Both the position numbers and the translations under genes were made by a program. Of a stretch of DNA of 19,649 nt, positions 1 through 8,400 are shown piece by piece. The number at the start of each line of letters is the position of its first letter. The stretch's first letter is position 1. The DNA is from Candidatus Undinarchaeales archaeon SRR5007147.bin71 (GTDB lineage: Archaea; Undinarchaeota; Undinarchaeia; Undinarchaeales; Undinarchaeaceae), in the NCBI GenBank assembly GCA_014189675.1, contig DVAE01000021.1, positions 1 through 19,649 on the forward strand, written 5' to 3'. Under the pieces are notes generated by a model. It ran no database searches, was not told the origin of the DNA, and saw only the letters and a list, made by a program, of their open reading frames with translations.

Positions 1-72
1 GAAGAGGGCGCTGAAGGAGCCAAGGAAGAGGGCGCTGAAGGAGCCAAGGAAGAGGGCGCTGAAGGAGCCAAG
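1..72 (+). repeat. Three perfect tandem 24-bp repeats in coding sequence
   Basis: The unit starts GAAGAGGGCGCT and ends GAAGGAGCCAAG. It occurs at 1-24, 25-48 and 49-72, with a partial fourth copy starting at 73. Each unit encodes EEGAEGAK. The copies are identical at the base level, synonymous positions included, which points to recent slippage or unequal exchange. The array probably continues upstream of the window. Confidence 0.95.
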
Positions 73-111
73 GAAGAGGACGGAAAAGAAAAGAAAGAGG
101 GAGACAAGTAA
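1..111 (+). CDS. 3' end of a gene with Glu/Gly/Ala/Lys repeat tail, probably ribosomal protein L11
   Basis: Frame 1 is open from the first base to TAA at 109-111. It encodes three perfect copies of EEGAEGAK followed by a Lys/Glu-rich end, so only a low-complexity C-terminal tail is visible and no domain can be read. The identity is inferred from position: archaeal operons usually run L11-L1-L10(-L12), and L1 follows 66 bases downstream on the same strand. A charged tail would be an extension beyond the usual end of L11. The L10 gene in the same cluster also ends in a Glu/Lys/Ala tail, which fits. It could instead be another gene altogether. Confidence 0.55.
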   Translation, partial: EEGAEGAKEEGAEGAKEEGAEGAKEEDGKEKKEGDK

Positions 112-122
112 GCTTTAAATAA
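111..122 (+). promoter_or_regulatory. TATA-box promoter for the L1-L10 genes
   Basis: AGCTTTAAATAA, with the TATA core TTTAAATA at 114-121, lies just after the stop codon of the upstream gene. Archaeal spacing of about 26 bases puts the transcript start near 144. That gives a leader of roughly 34 bases before the L1 ATG at 178. L1 and L10 could therefore be transcribed independently of the upstream gene. Confidence 0.6.
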
Positions 123-155
123 GGCCTCTTTCATAGTTTAGACTCATCCGACGTA

Positions 156-173
156 CTACCATTTGGTAGGAGG
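156..173 (+). promoter_or_regulatory. Leader hairpin overlapping the L1 Shine-Dalgarno
   Basis: CTACC (156-160) and GGTAG (165-169) form a perfect 5-bp stem around the loop ATTT. The Shine-Dalgarno AGGAGG sits at 168-173, four bases before the ATG at 178, so the 3' arm takes in its first two bases. The predicted mRNA begins just upstream, so the hairpin would make up much of the leader. L1 autoregulates its own mRNA in several archaea and bacteria. A role here is an inference. Confidence 0.45.
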
Positions 174-177
174 ACAT

Positions 178-858
178 ATGGAGCAAAAACACGTACAAGA
201 AGCAATCAAACAAGCCCGTGAAAATTCCAAAAAGAGGAATTTTTCCCAGACTTTTGACTTAGTTGTATCTCTAAAGGATTTTGACCTCTCTAAACCGGAG
301 AACAAAGTCAAGGAAGAAGTTGTTCTGCCGGCAGGTCGAGGGAAGCCTGTCAGAATTGGAGCAATTGCTGAGGGTGAACTCGCAGAAAATGCTAAAAAAT
401 CAGGCATTGAAATTATAGTTAGCAAGGCAGACCTTCAGAAGATGCAGGATGACAAGAAATCTGCAAAAAAACTTGTAAATCAGGTTGATGTTTTCATAGC
501 CTCCCCAGATCTCATGGCAGAGGTTGGAAAGACTCTGGGTCCGCTTCTAGGCCCACGAGATAAAATGCCAAAACCACTTCCACCGACGGCCCCTCTTGAA
601 GCTTTTATACAGAGGACAAACAAGGTCGTTAATGTAAGGACAAGAGACCAGCCAATAATCCAGTGTCTTGTCGGTACTGAGGCTATGAAGGATGAGGAAA
701 TAGGCCAGAATCTTATGGCTGTTCTTACTGTTCTTGAAAACAAACTTCCTAAGGGCCTCGGAAATATAAAAGCCGCTTATGTAAAACTTACGATGGGCAA
801 GCCTGCACTTATTGGCGGAAGCAAAATACAGGAAGATTCTGAGGGAGGCGAAGAATAA
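178..858 (+). CDS. rpl1: 50S ribosomal protein L1 (uL1)
   Basis: This 226-residue protein is close to full archaeal L1 length. L1 binds 23S rRNA at the L1 stalk, helps E-site tRNA leave, and in several species represses its own mRNA. The core is recognisable: VVLPAGRGKPVRIG early on, then a central GPLLGPRDKMPKPLPP stretch (about residues 118-133), and a late conserved KLPKGLGNIKAAYVKLTMGKP stretch (about 188-208). The end, EDSEGGEE, is a short acidic tail. I chose ATG 178 because AGGAGG lies four bases before it. The in-frame TTG at 163 would place that site inside the gene. The stop TAA overlaps the next ATG (TAATG), indicating translational coupling with L10. Confidence 0.95.
   Translation: MEQKHVQEAIKQARENSKKRNFSQTFDLVVSLKDFDLSKPENKVKEEVVLPAGRGKPVRIGAIAEGELAENAKKSGIEIIVSKADLQKMQDDKKSAKKLVNQVDVFIASPDLMAEVGKTLGPLLGPRDKMPKPLPPTAPLEAFIQRTNKVVNVRTRDQPIIQCLVGTEAMKDEEIGQNLMAVLTVLENKLPKGLGNIKAAYVKLTMGKPALIGGSKIQEDSEGGEE
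221..243 (+). promoter_or_regulatory. 8-bp inverted repeat early in the L1 coding region
   Basis: AAAATTCC (221-228) and GGAATTTT (236-243) are perfectly complementary around a 7-base loop. This lies about 43 bases into the gene. In Methanococcus the L1 autoregulatory site is inside the start of the L1 coding region, so this is a candidate site. The internal loop typical of L1 targets was not identified, and an AT-rich repeat of this size can arise by chance. Confidence 0.25.
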
Positions 859-2075
859 TGAGGGAAGGCGATGTTCCTCAGCAGAAGGTAGATCTCGTCA
901 ATGAGCTTGTCAGTTTAATAAATGAAAATTCAGTTGTCGCGCTTTTAGATATTACAAATCTTCCTTCAAAACAACTTTTGCAGATGAAGCACGCCCTTCG
1001 TGGCAAGGCTGTAGTGAGAATGGCAAGGAAGAGTTCTATTTTACGTGCTCTCGAGCAGACAGACGGAAAGGGACTTGTTGAGTATTTGAAAGGAATGCCT
1101 GCTATTCTTGTCTCTTCAGAAAATCCCTTCATGCTTTCAAAAATTCTGAAAGAAAGCAAAGCGACCGCCCCTGCAAAAGAGGGCACAACTTTGAATAAGG
1201 ATATAGTAATTCCTGCAGGTGAAACTTCCTTTGCTCCTGGTCCTATCGTAGGCGAAATGCAAACAATGGGAGTTAAAGCAGCAATCGAGGGCGGAAAAGT
1301 TGTTGTAAAAGAAGACTCAGTTCTTGCAAAAGAAGGAGAAGTCGTGGACAAACAAAAGGCGGATCTTATGGCGAAACTTGAACTTGAGCCAGTTGAAATT
1401 GGTCTTGGGATGCTTGCAGCATATGAAAATGGTTTAATTTTCACTTCAGATGTTCTTGACATAGATACTGAGGAAACTCTGGGTCAGCTTGCAGCTTCAG
1501 TTGCAAATGCAATCAGTCTTGCCTACAGTATCAAATATCCAACAAGCGATAATATTGAAATGTTCATAAAAGAGGCATTCGTACAGGCAAAGGGTCTTGC
1601 CATGGAAGCAGGTTATATGTGCAGTGCGACCTCCGAGGACTTACTGAAACAGGCAGCAGGAGAGGCTTCTGCCCTAGAAAGCAAAGTTCCAGAAGCTCCA
1701 GCAGAGGATTCAAAAGAAGAATCAGAAGAGAAATCTGAGGAGGCTTCTTCTGAGGAAGAGCCTAAAGCTGAAAAAAGCGAAGAAACTCCAGAAGAGGAAA
1801 AGAAGGAAGAAAAATCTGAAGCCCCTGAAGAAAAGCCAGCAAAGAAAGAAGCTCCAGCAGAAGAGCCAGCAAAGGAAGAAGCGCCTGCAGAGGAAGCTTC
1901 CCCTGAAGAATCTAAAGAGGAAACTCCAGTAGAAGAAAAAACAGAAGAAGAGCCAGCAAAGGAAGAAAAGAAGGAAGACTCTAAAGAAGAAAAAGCAATT
2001 GAAGAGCAGTCAACTGAGGATCTTCTTGCGCAAAACGAAGAAGAGATTAAGAAAGAGAAAAAAGAAACAGGATAA
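858..2075 (+). CDS. rpl10: 50S ribosomal protein L10/P0 (uL10) with a long Glu/Lys/Ala/Pro tail
   Basis: Archaeal-type stalk base protein of 405 residues, longer than the roughly 300-350 usual in Archaea. Residues 1-105 are the rRNA-binding domain, with typical RGKAVVRMARKS at 48-59. Residues 106-180 are the archaeal/eukaryotic insertion domain, including PGPIVGEMQTMGVKA. Residues 185-265 are the helical spine that carries L12 dimers. From about 271 to the end the protein is a low-complexity tail rich in E, K, A, P and S, with PAKEEAPAEE-like repeats. The usual archaeal C-terminal factor-binding motif (GLGALFG-like) is absent; the protein ends KKEKKETG. Start: GGAGG at 844-848 lies nine bases before ATG 858, and TAATG overlaps L1. 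The L12 gene that normally follows is missing. The stop abuts the convergent neighbour's stop. Confidence 0.95.
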   Translation: MREGDVPQQKVDLVNELVSLINENSVVALLDITNLPSKQLLQMKHALRGKAVVRMARKSSILRALEQTDGKGLVEYLKGMPAILVSSENPFMLSKILKESKATAPAKEGTTLNKDIVIPAGETSFAPGPIVGEMQTMGVKAAIEGGKVVVKEDSVLAKEGEVVDKQKADLMAKLELEPVEIGLGMLAAYENGLIFTSDVLDIDTEETLGQLAASVANAISLAYSIKYPTSDNIEMFIKEAFVQAKGLAMEAGYMCSATSEDLLKQAAGEASALESKVPEAPAEDSKEESEEKSEEASSEEEPKAEKSEETPEEEKKEEKSEAPEEKPAKKEAPAEEPAKEEAPAEEASPEESKEETPVEEKTEEEPAKEEKKEDSKEEKAIEEQSTEDLLAQNEEEIKKEKKETG

Positions 2076-2585
2076 TTATAGTGCCAATATCCACATAAAG
2101 TAGCCACTGAATATCCAGAAGACTGGAATACTTATGAGTGGCTCGAGCATTATGTTAAGAATCTTTTTCGGCATTGTCCTGCCCATCAAGACACCTATCA
2201 CTATAGAGCTTCCCCATTTTACGACGCTCACAACGAAGCCGAGCATCGGCCAGCCGAGCAAATTCACAATATATGCTCCGTAAAATGAGGCCAATGTTAC
2301 CATCGGCACAAGCGTGAAGAAGCTTACAATCATCATTGTCATATCCTTTCTCAGTATGAAGTGCGCCGGAAGTATTGACAGAAGACCTATGACGAAAGTC
2401 GGTCCAAATCCAAAGGCCATAGCAATTACAGTCAATATAAGATTGGATATCGAAAATCCCGGAACATAGAAGAACAGAAGCTCGCTTACGAAGAGCATCA
2501 TCACAAATGCAAAGAGCCATAGCGATGCCATTGTTATGCTATTTCCCGGAAGGGCGGCAAAAATAGACATCATCGTAATTGACAT
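2076..2585 (-). CDS. Small multi-pass membrane protein of unknown function
   Basis: This 169-residue hydrophobic protein has about five to six membrane segments, with small Lys/Arg loops such as LRKDM and TMPKKI. I do not recognise the family. The size and helix pattern recall substrate-binding S components of ECF vitamin transporters, but no diagnostic motif supports that. An upstream in-frame extension could add 45 residues. I chose ATG 2585 because a TATA box at 2608-2616 is centred about 26 bases before it, giving a leaderless mRNA, and because the extension reads across the alaS promoter. The stop TAA directly abuts the L10 stop on the other strand. Confidence 0.7.
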   Translation of the reverse strand: MSITMMSIFAALPGNSITMASLWLFAFVMMLFVSELLFFYVPGFSISNLILTVIAMAFGFGPTFVIGLLSILPAHFILRKDMTMMIVSFFTLVPMVTLASFYGAYIVNLLGWPMLGFVVSVVKWGSSIVIGVLMGRTMPKKILNIMLEPLISIPVFWIFSGYFMWILAL

Positions 2586-2607
2586 GTTGCAATTATCGCG
2601 AGAATTG

Positions 2608-2616
2608 TATAAATAA
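2608..2616 (-). promoter_or_regulatory. TATA box for the membrane-protein gene
   Basis: Read on the minus strand this is TTATTTATA, centred about 26 bases from ATG 2585. The transcript would start at or next to the ATG. It is one of two divergent boxes in the 88-base gap before alaS. Confidence 0.6.
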
Positions 2617-2642
2617 TCACTCCTTGTTTTCTTTGTGAGAAC

Positions 2643-2650
2643 TTTATTAA
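2643..2650 (+). promoter_or_regulatory. TATA box for the alaS operon
   Basis: TTTATTAA is centred about 27 bases before ATG 2674, predicting a leaderless alaS mRNA. Another ATG at 2664 is out of frame and soon closed. Confidence 0.55.
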
Positions 2651-2673
2651 ACGCCAATATCATATGGTGAGTT

Positions 2674-5493
2674 ATGGATTTGAAGCGCCTTAAGGAGGAT
2701 TTAAAGCGTAAAACAGACAAAGACCCTTCAAGCTATTATGCAGTCTCTGTTCTCGAGGAGAAGGGCTTCCGCAGGGAAAAATGTGTAAAATGCTCGAAAT
2801 TTTTCTGGACTGCATCAGACAGCAGTCTCTGCGGGGATCCTGAGTGCTCGGGCAGCTATACTTTCATAGGTGATCCTCCTACAAAAAACAAGCTTGATTT
2901 TATACAGGTCTGGAAAAATTTCTCAAAATTCTTCAATAAGGCAGGTTACGAGTCAATAAATCGCTATCCAATCGTTGCCCGCTGGCGAGATGATGTTTAC
3001 TGGAATAATGCATCTATATACAATTTTCAGCCCCACGTTGTTTCAGGGGAAGTTGAGCCTCCTGCCAACCCACTCGTTGTTCCGCAGCTGTGCGCAAGAT
3101 TTAATGATATAGATAATGTCGGAGTTACCGGAAGACATTACACTTCCTTCGTTATGATTGGCCAGCATGCCTTTACTCCTCCTGACAAATTTGAGCAGGA
3201 CAAATATTTCAGAGATATTTTTGACTGGCTTGTAAAAGGAATAGGGATAGCTCCTCACGAGCTGAAATTCCATGAGGACCAATGGGGGGGAGGAGGAAAC
3301 CTGGGACCATGTATGGAGTGGTTTGCACGTGGACTCGAGCTTGGCAATCAGGTTTACATAAACTATGAATACGGAGACGATGGAGTTCGTGATCTCGATT
3401 TAAAAGTTCTTGATATGGGCTCAGGTCAGGAAAGATATTCATGGCTAAGCCACGGAACTGACACGAGCTACGAGGCTAACTACCCAACTGCAGTCAAACA
3501 GCTCTACAAAGTCTCTGGAGTAAAGCCGGACAGGACGCTCCTTTCCAGATTTCTGCCATATTCAGGTCTTTTGAACTCAGAGGAAGTCAGTAGTATAGAT
3601 AAAGCCTGGGATGGAGTTGCAAAGCATCTTGATGTGGATACCAAAGTTCTTCGGGAAGAAATAGCTCCTCTCACTTCTCTCTATGCAATCGGAGATCATA
3701 CAAGGACACTCCTTATCTCAATAAATGATGGGGCAATCCCCTCAAATGTCGGGGGCTGCTACAATCTTAGGGTAATTCTTCGGCGTGCCCTCAGCTTTAT
3801 AGATAAGTATGACTGGAATTTAGACCTTTCTGACATATGCGAGACGCATGCTAAATATCTCAAGCCGCAGTATCCTGAGCTTCTTGAAAATCTTGAAAGT
3901 GTTCGCGAGATATTGGATTATGAAAAATCAAAATATATTTCAACCCGCAAAAAATCGAAGCAGATTGTAATGCAAGCAATAAAGAAGGGAGTTACTGACT
4001 CTGTTCTCATAGGTCTTTATGATTCTCACGGAGTTTCTCCTGAATATGTCAAAGAGCTTGCCTCCGAGGACGGAAAAACTGTAAAAGTTCCTGAGAATTT
4101 CTACGCCCTCGTTGCGGAACGGCATCCTGAAGTCGAAAAGAAGGCAAAGCCCAAGAAAGCTGATGTCTCCGGAATAGCAGAAACAGACATGCTTTACTAC
4201 AAACATTTCAACAGGAAATTCAAGTTCGATGCCAAGGTTCTGAAGCTCATTGGAAAGGATAAACTTGTTCTTGACAAAACACTCTTCTATCCAACAGGTG
4301 GTGGTCAGGAGCACGATACAGGAAGTCTAAATGACTACAAAGTTGTTGATGTCAACAAAAGTTCTGGTGTAGTTATACACACTCTGGATAAACACAATCT
4401 AAAGGCAGGTGATAAAGTTCATGGAATAGTTGACAAAGAGCGTAGACTTGCACTTGCTAAAAATCACACAGCAGCACATATTGTCGGGGGGGCAGCCCGT
4501 CAGATTCTGGGTCCGCACACTTGGCAGACGGGAAGTCAGATAGATCTTGACAAGGGACGACTTGATATAAGTCATTATAAGGCTATCACTGCTGAGGAAG
4601 TTTCTGAAATAGAAAAATTGGCAAACAAAGTCGTTGCAGAAAACCGTAAGACGGAAAAGGTTCTTGAGGACCGCACAAAAGCAGAGAAGAAATATGGCTT
4701 CATTCTTTATCAAGGAGGCGTCGTTCCCGGAAATCAAATACGGGTCATGAAAATCCCCGGTCTTGATATCCAGGCCTGTGGAGGGACTCATCTGGACTCA
4801 ACCGGTGAAGCCGAGGGAATCAAAATAATAAAGACTGAAAAAATACAGGACGGTGTTGTCAGACTGGTATTTGTTGCTGGAAAGGGTCTCTTGAAGGAGC
4901 GCAGACAGAAGGAAGAGTCCATCGAAAAGGCCGTCTCCGAACTTGTAAAGGACTTCGTCACAGGACCTATTTCAGAATCAGATATTCTTGAGTCTTCCCG
5001 AATTCTTCGCGTCCAAAAAGAACAGCTTAGCAAGACACTTCTAAGGTTCCTGGATGAAGTTGGCTCAATGCAGAAAGAGCTCGGTGAGGAGACAGACCTC
5101 GGCAAGTTCAAAAGCCTTAGGGACTTCACTGTTTCTGTGTTTGATGACTGGAAGAGTCTCTCAAAAGACAAGGCTGCGCTTGAGCTTCGTATTTTGTCAG
5201 AAAAAGCGGAAAAAATCACTGCTTCAGCTGGAAAGTCAAAACTTATTGTGATTGATGGAGATTTCGGAGAGTCCATGAAACTTGCATCTCTAATCACAGC
5301 CAATAGTCCAGAGCTTGCAGTCCTCTTCAGTGGCAAGGGTCGAACTGTCCTAATCGCTGGTAGAAAGAGCGGTCTTGACTCACAAAAAGCTTTAAATAAA
5401 CTACTCCCGAAAGCCAAAATTAGCGGAAATCCACACAGAGCCATGGCAGACAAGCCGCTCAAAGATATAAAGGAAGTCGCAAAGAAATTATGA
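2674..5493 (+). CDS. alaS: Alanyl-tRNA synthetase, archaeal type
   Basis: This full-length 939-residue class II synthetase charges tRNA-Ala. The N-terminal part has the archaeal Cys cluster (C37, C40, C53, C58). The catalytic core includes GGGGNLGPCMEWFARG (205-220) and IGDHTRTL (339-346). The second half is the editing domain that clears mischarged Ser and Gly: FYPTGGGQ (538-545), the HxxxH metal motif HTAAH (598-602), and its partners C702 and H706 in CGGTH. The C-terminal DHHA1-like domain ends with RAMADKPLKDIKEVAKKL. All expected elements are present, with no sign of damage. The stop overlaps the next start (ATGA), so a tRNA synthetase is coupled to a surface-protein gene. Confidence 0.97.
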   Translation: MDLKRLKEDLKRKTDKDPSSYYAVSVLEEKGFRREKCVKCSKFFWTASDSSLCGDPECSGSYTFIGDPPTKNKLDFIQVWKNFSKFFNKAGYESINRYPIVARWRDDVYWNNASIYNFQPHVVSGEVEPPANPLVVPQLCARFNDIDNVGVTGRHYTSFVMIGQHAFTPPDKFEQDKYFRDIFDWLVKGIGIAPHELKFHEDQWGGGGNLGPCMEWFARGLELGNQVYINYEYGDDGVRDLDLKVLDMGSGQERYSWLSHGTDTSYEANYPTAVKQLYKVSGVKPDRTLLSRFLPYSGLLNSEEVSSIDKAWDGVAKHLDVDTKVLREEIAPLTSLYAIGDHTRTLLISINDGAIPSNVGGCYNLRVILRRALSFIDKYDWNLDLSDICETHAKYLKPQYPELLENLESVREILDYEKSKYISTRKKSKQIVMQAIKKGVTDSVLIGLYDSHGVSPEYVKELASEDGKTVKVPENFYALVAERHPEVEKKAKPKKADVSGIAETDMLYYKHFNRKFKFDAKVLKLIGKDKLVLDKTLFYPTGGGQEHDTGSLNDYKVVDVNKSSGVVIHTLDKHNLKAGDKVHGIVDKERRLALAKNHTAAHIVGGAARQILGPHTWQTGSQIDLDKGRLDISHYKAITAEEVSEIEKLANKVVAENRKTEKVLEDRTKAEKKYGFILYQGGVVPGNQIRVMKIPGLDIQACGGTHLDSTGEAEGIKIIKTEKIQDGVVRLVFVAGKGLLKERRQKEESIEKAVSELVKDFVTGPISESDILESSRILRVQKEQLSKTLLRFLDEVGSMQKELGEETDLGKFKSLRDFTVSVFDDWKSLSKDKAALELRILSEKAEKITASAGKSKLIVIDGDFGESMKLASLITANSPELAVLFSGKGRTVLIAGRKSGLDSQKALNKLLPKAKISGNPHRAMADKPLKDIKEVAKKL
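5388..5399 (+). promoter_or_regulatory. Possible internal promoter near the end of alaS
   Basis: AGCTTTAAATAA is identical over 12 bases to the promoter words at 111-122 and 16954-16965, which sit at promoter distance from gene starts. Here it lies inside alaS, 91 bases before the surface-protein ATG at 5490. A transcript from it would start near 5418 with a leader of about 70 bases. It could let the surface protein be expressed apart from alaS. It also simply encodes ALNK-type codons, so chance is possible. Confidence 0.3.
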
Positions 5494-8400
5494 CAAGGAA
5501 ACTAGCCTACCTCGCATTTCTGTTTTCAGTAGTATTCCTCTCCGCCTCAGCTCTTAGCTACGACCCTTTTGTTCTTGGAACTAATTCCATAGTTCTTGAC
5601 GGTTCAAATGACTATGTTACTGTTTCAGATGACACTTCACTAGCACTCACAAATGTCACTATTGCAGCCTGGCTTAATGTCACTCTAGGCTCCGCTTCTA
5701 CGACAATACTTTCTAAAGACTCTTCTTACAAACTCGAAATAGATGCAAACGGTAAGCTCAAAGCCTCACTGTATGACTCCAGCGCCTGGAATTCTGTCAC
5801 TTCAAATATAGCGCTTCCCTCAAATGAATGGATTTTTATTACAGTAACTTTTGATGGAGCTGACATTAATCTATATGTTGACGGAGTATTAAATCAAAGT
5901 TCAAGTCCTTCTCCTACAATTTCACTTGCTTCCAGTACTAATGACCTGTATATCGGCTCAGCAGCTGGCAGCTCAAGCTTCTTTGGTGGTTCAATAGATG
6001 ATATTGCTGTATGGGACTCTGCTCTCAGCCAGAGTGACATCACCTCAATTTACAACAGCGGAAGTGGAATTTCTGATCTTACACAGACTTACAGTACAAA
6101 TTTAGTTGGCTACTGGAACTTCGATGAGGGCAGTGGAAATTCTGCTTCAGATTCCTCAGGACAGGGAAATGACGGAACTCTTTCAAACGAATGGATGTGG
6201 GCTGACCTCTATCTAAGTATAGGCGGTCACGGTGTTCCTACAAAAGCTATACCAAGGTTAGTCTCAGAGGACGGAGCAGTTCGCATCTACTACAATGCGA
6301 CTGCTCAGTATCAGGCATGCAGAGTCTATGACAGCAGTGGGTTCACCGCATGTGGTAACACTCCTTACACTATAAGAGCAATCAGTGACGCCTGCCCTTC
6401 CTCTTCAGGTTCTACTCTGGAGATGAACTTAAGTGGTTCTTATACCTACTCATTTGAGATCTGGAAGGATAGTTCCTCCAATCAACAAAGCCGACCTAAT
6501 ATAATATTAGGAGGCTCTCTCAAGGTTTCTAGCCCCTCTAATTTTGGCAAAGGAGAGCCTCATAACTTCGGTTCATTTAACGACAACAACTACAGCATTT
6601 TCCAGCAGATAGACTTAAACTCAAGTATAGTCCACGATGCAGACATTTCTAAACACCGAGGTCTTTTCTACCAGCTTTACAGGGTTAGTGACTGCGGTCT
6701 AGTCCCTTCCGGCAGTCTAAGCCTTGTCGGAGCCGTTAACAATCTAAATCCTGCAAGTTCATTTGACCTCAGTGTAACAAAGCCGACAGACTGTTCTCAA
6801 GGTCAGACCTGCCACTATGTTGGAGAGCTTCTCTTTCAGGAGGCGACGCATTCTGGTCCACTCTCTGGAGGGGCCCTCTTTGAGTTCACTTTCGAACGGG
6901 CACTTGGTGACCTTACTCTAAGTGAGTCGTCAGCCAATCTGGGTGCTGTTCCGGCTGGCGTTTCGGTCATAAGAAATGTCACACTGACGAACAGTGGTGT
7001 TGCCCAGTTCACAGGTCTTTCTGCACACTCCAATAACACAAACCTTAGCGTAAGCTTGGGTCAGTCAAGTCTTGGAGTGAATCAAAGTACACTTCTTACA
7101 ATAAATGTTACGGCTCCTTCCAACGCCATAAATGGTTCTTTCAATGAGCTAATAATAATTAACGGTACGACTTCAGGAACTCTGAAATCTGTCAACTACA
7201 CACTTCAGTTCAGCTTCCAGTCAGCCTTCTCTGCTTCTCCCTCAAGTGTTGATTTTGGGGCCTTAGAGCAGGATGAAAATAAGTCGAGTACTATAAGTCT
7301 GAGTAACTCCGGTCTTGCAAACGTGACAAATATAACTGTAAGTACAAGTGCAACTGAGCTGTCCATTGATGACGAGGGTCCCTTCGATGTGGCTCTCAGT
7401 GCCACAAAGTCCTTGAAACTGACTCTTTTAACAACTGCAATCATGGCAGATGGAAATTATACAGAAAGTGTCACAGTTTCCTATAGTGGTGGCCAGATAA
7501 TAATTCCTGTCACCTATCAGCTGAAAAAGCAGCTCGGTACTCTCTCATTTAGTCCTCCCTCAATTTCCTTCGGAACAATAGAGCGAGGGAAGTCGATGAC
7601 ACAGAATATAAGCATCATGAATGGTGGAAATGCCGCAGTGTCTGCTCTGACTTTCACAGCTCCTAGTGAATTCTCTGTAAGTCTGAGCGCTACATCAATT
7701 CCAGTGAACGGCTCAATAACTGGGTCTGTTACAGTCTCAGTTTCCTCTGATGCTGATGCAGGATTTAAGGCAGAGTCAGTCGTCTTCAAAAGCGTGGGTG
7801 TTTCAAATACTCTGTCTGTAAGCTACACAGTTCCTTCTGCTCCACCTGCTCCAAAAATGGATGTGGCACCAGCCACTTGGGATTTGGGAACTGTTTCTCC
7901 TGGAACTTCCGATACAAAGACTTTCACAGCAACAGTTCTTTCCGGTGACACAAAGGATATAACTGCAGCTATAACATTGGAAACCTCAATCAAAAACGCT
8001 GTTAGCCTTTCAACATCAAGCCTGTCAATAGGCGGAGGAAACGGAACTCCATCTGTCACTGCGACTCTGACGGCTCCGGATGAAGAAGGTCTTTACAGAG
8101 GAAAAATATTCTTCAAATTCTCCTACAAGGGCAAGACTCTCGAGACAATATCAATTCCTGTAACAATTGAGGTCAAAGAAGATCTAGTTTCCCTTGTTTC
8201 ATCAGCTCAGGGAAGATACTCTTCAACACAAAGGGGAATAGACACTCTTAAGGCGCAGGCGGGACTCGGAAAACTTTCTGATAGTATGACAGCCTCACTT
8301 GGTGAGGCTGATACTATGATGTCTGAAGTCAACTCACTTCTGCAGCAGGCAACACAATCGGCTCAACAGGGCAGAAGCGATCAGGTCAAGACTCTGATAG

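Noticed and set aside
163-177. TTG start five codons upstream for L1
   Set aside because: It would put the Shine-Dalgarno inside the gene; ATG 178 is correctly spaced.
878-1462. Long minus-strand frame inside L10
   Set aside because: It is a shadow of a well-supported ribosomal gene.
1613-2107. Ser-rich open frame opposite the L10 tail
   Set aside because: It is the antisense reading of Glu/Ala/Lys-rich codons, runs into the next gene, and has no promoter or family match.
5588-6190. Circularly permuted LamG domain, because YWNFDEGSG comes after the core
   Set aside because: That motif commonly closes LamG-like domains, so the order is normal.
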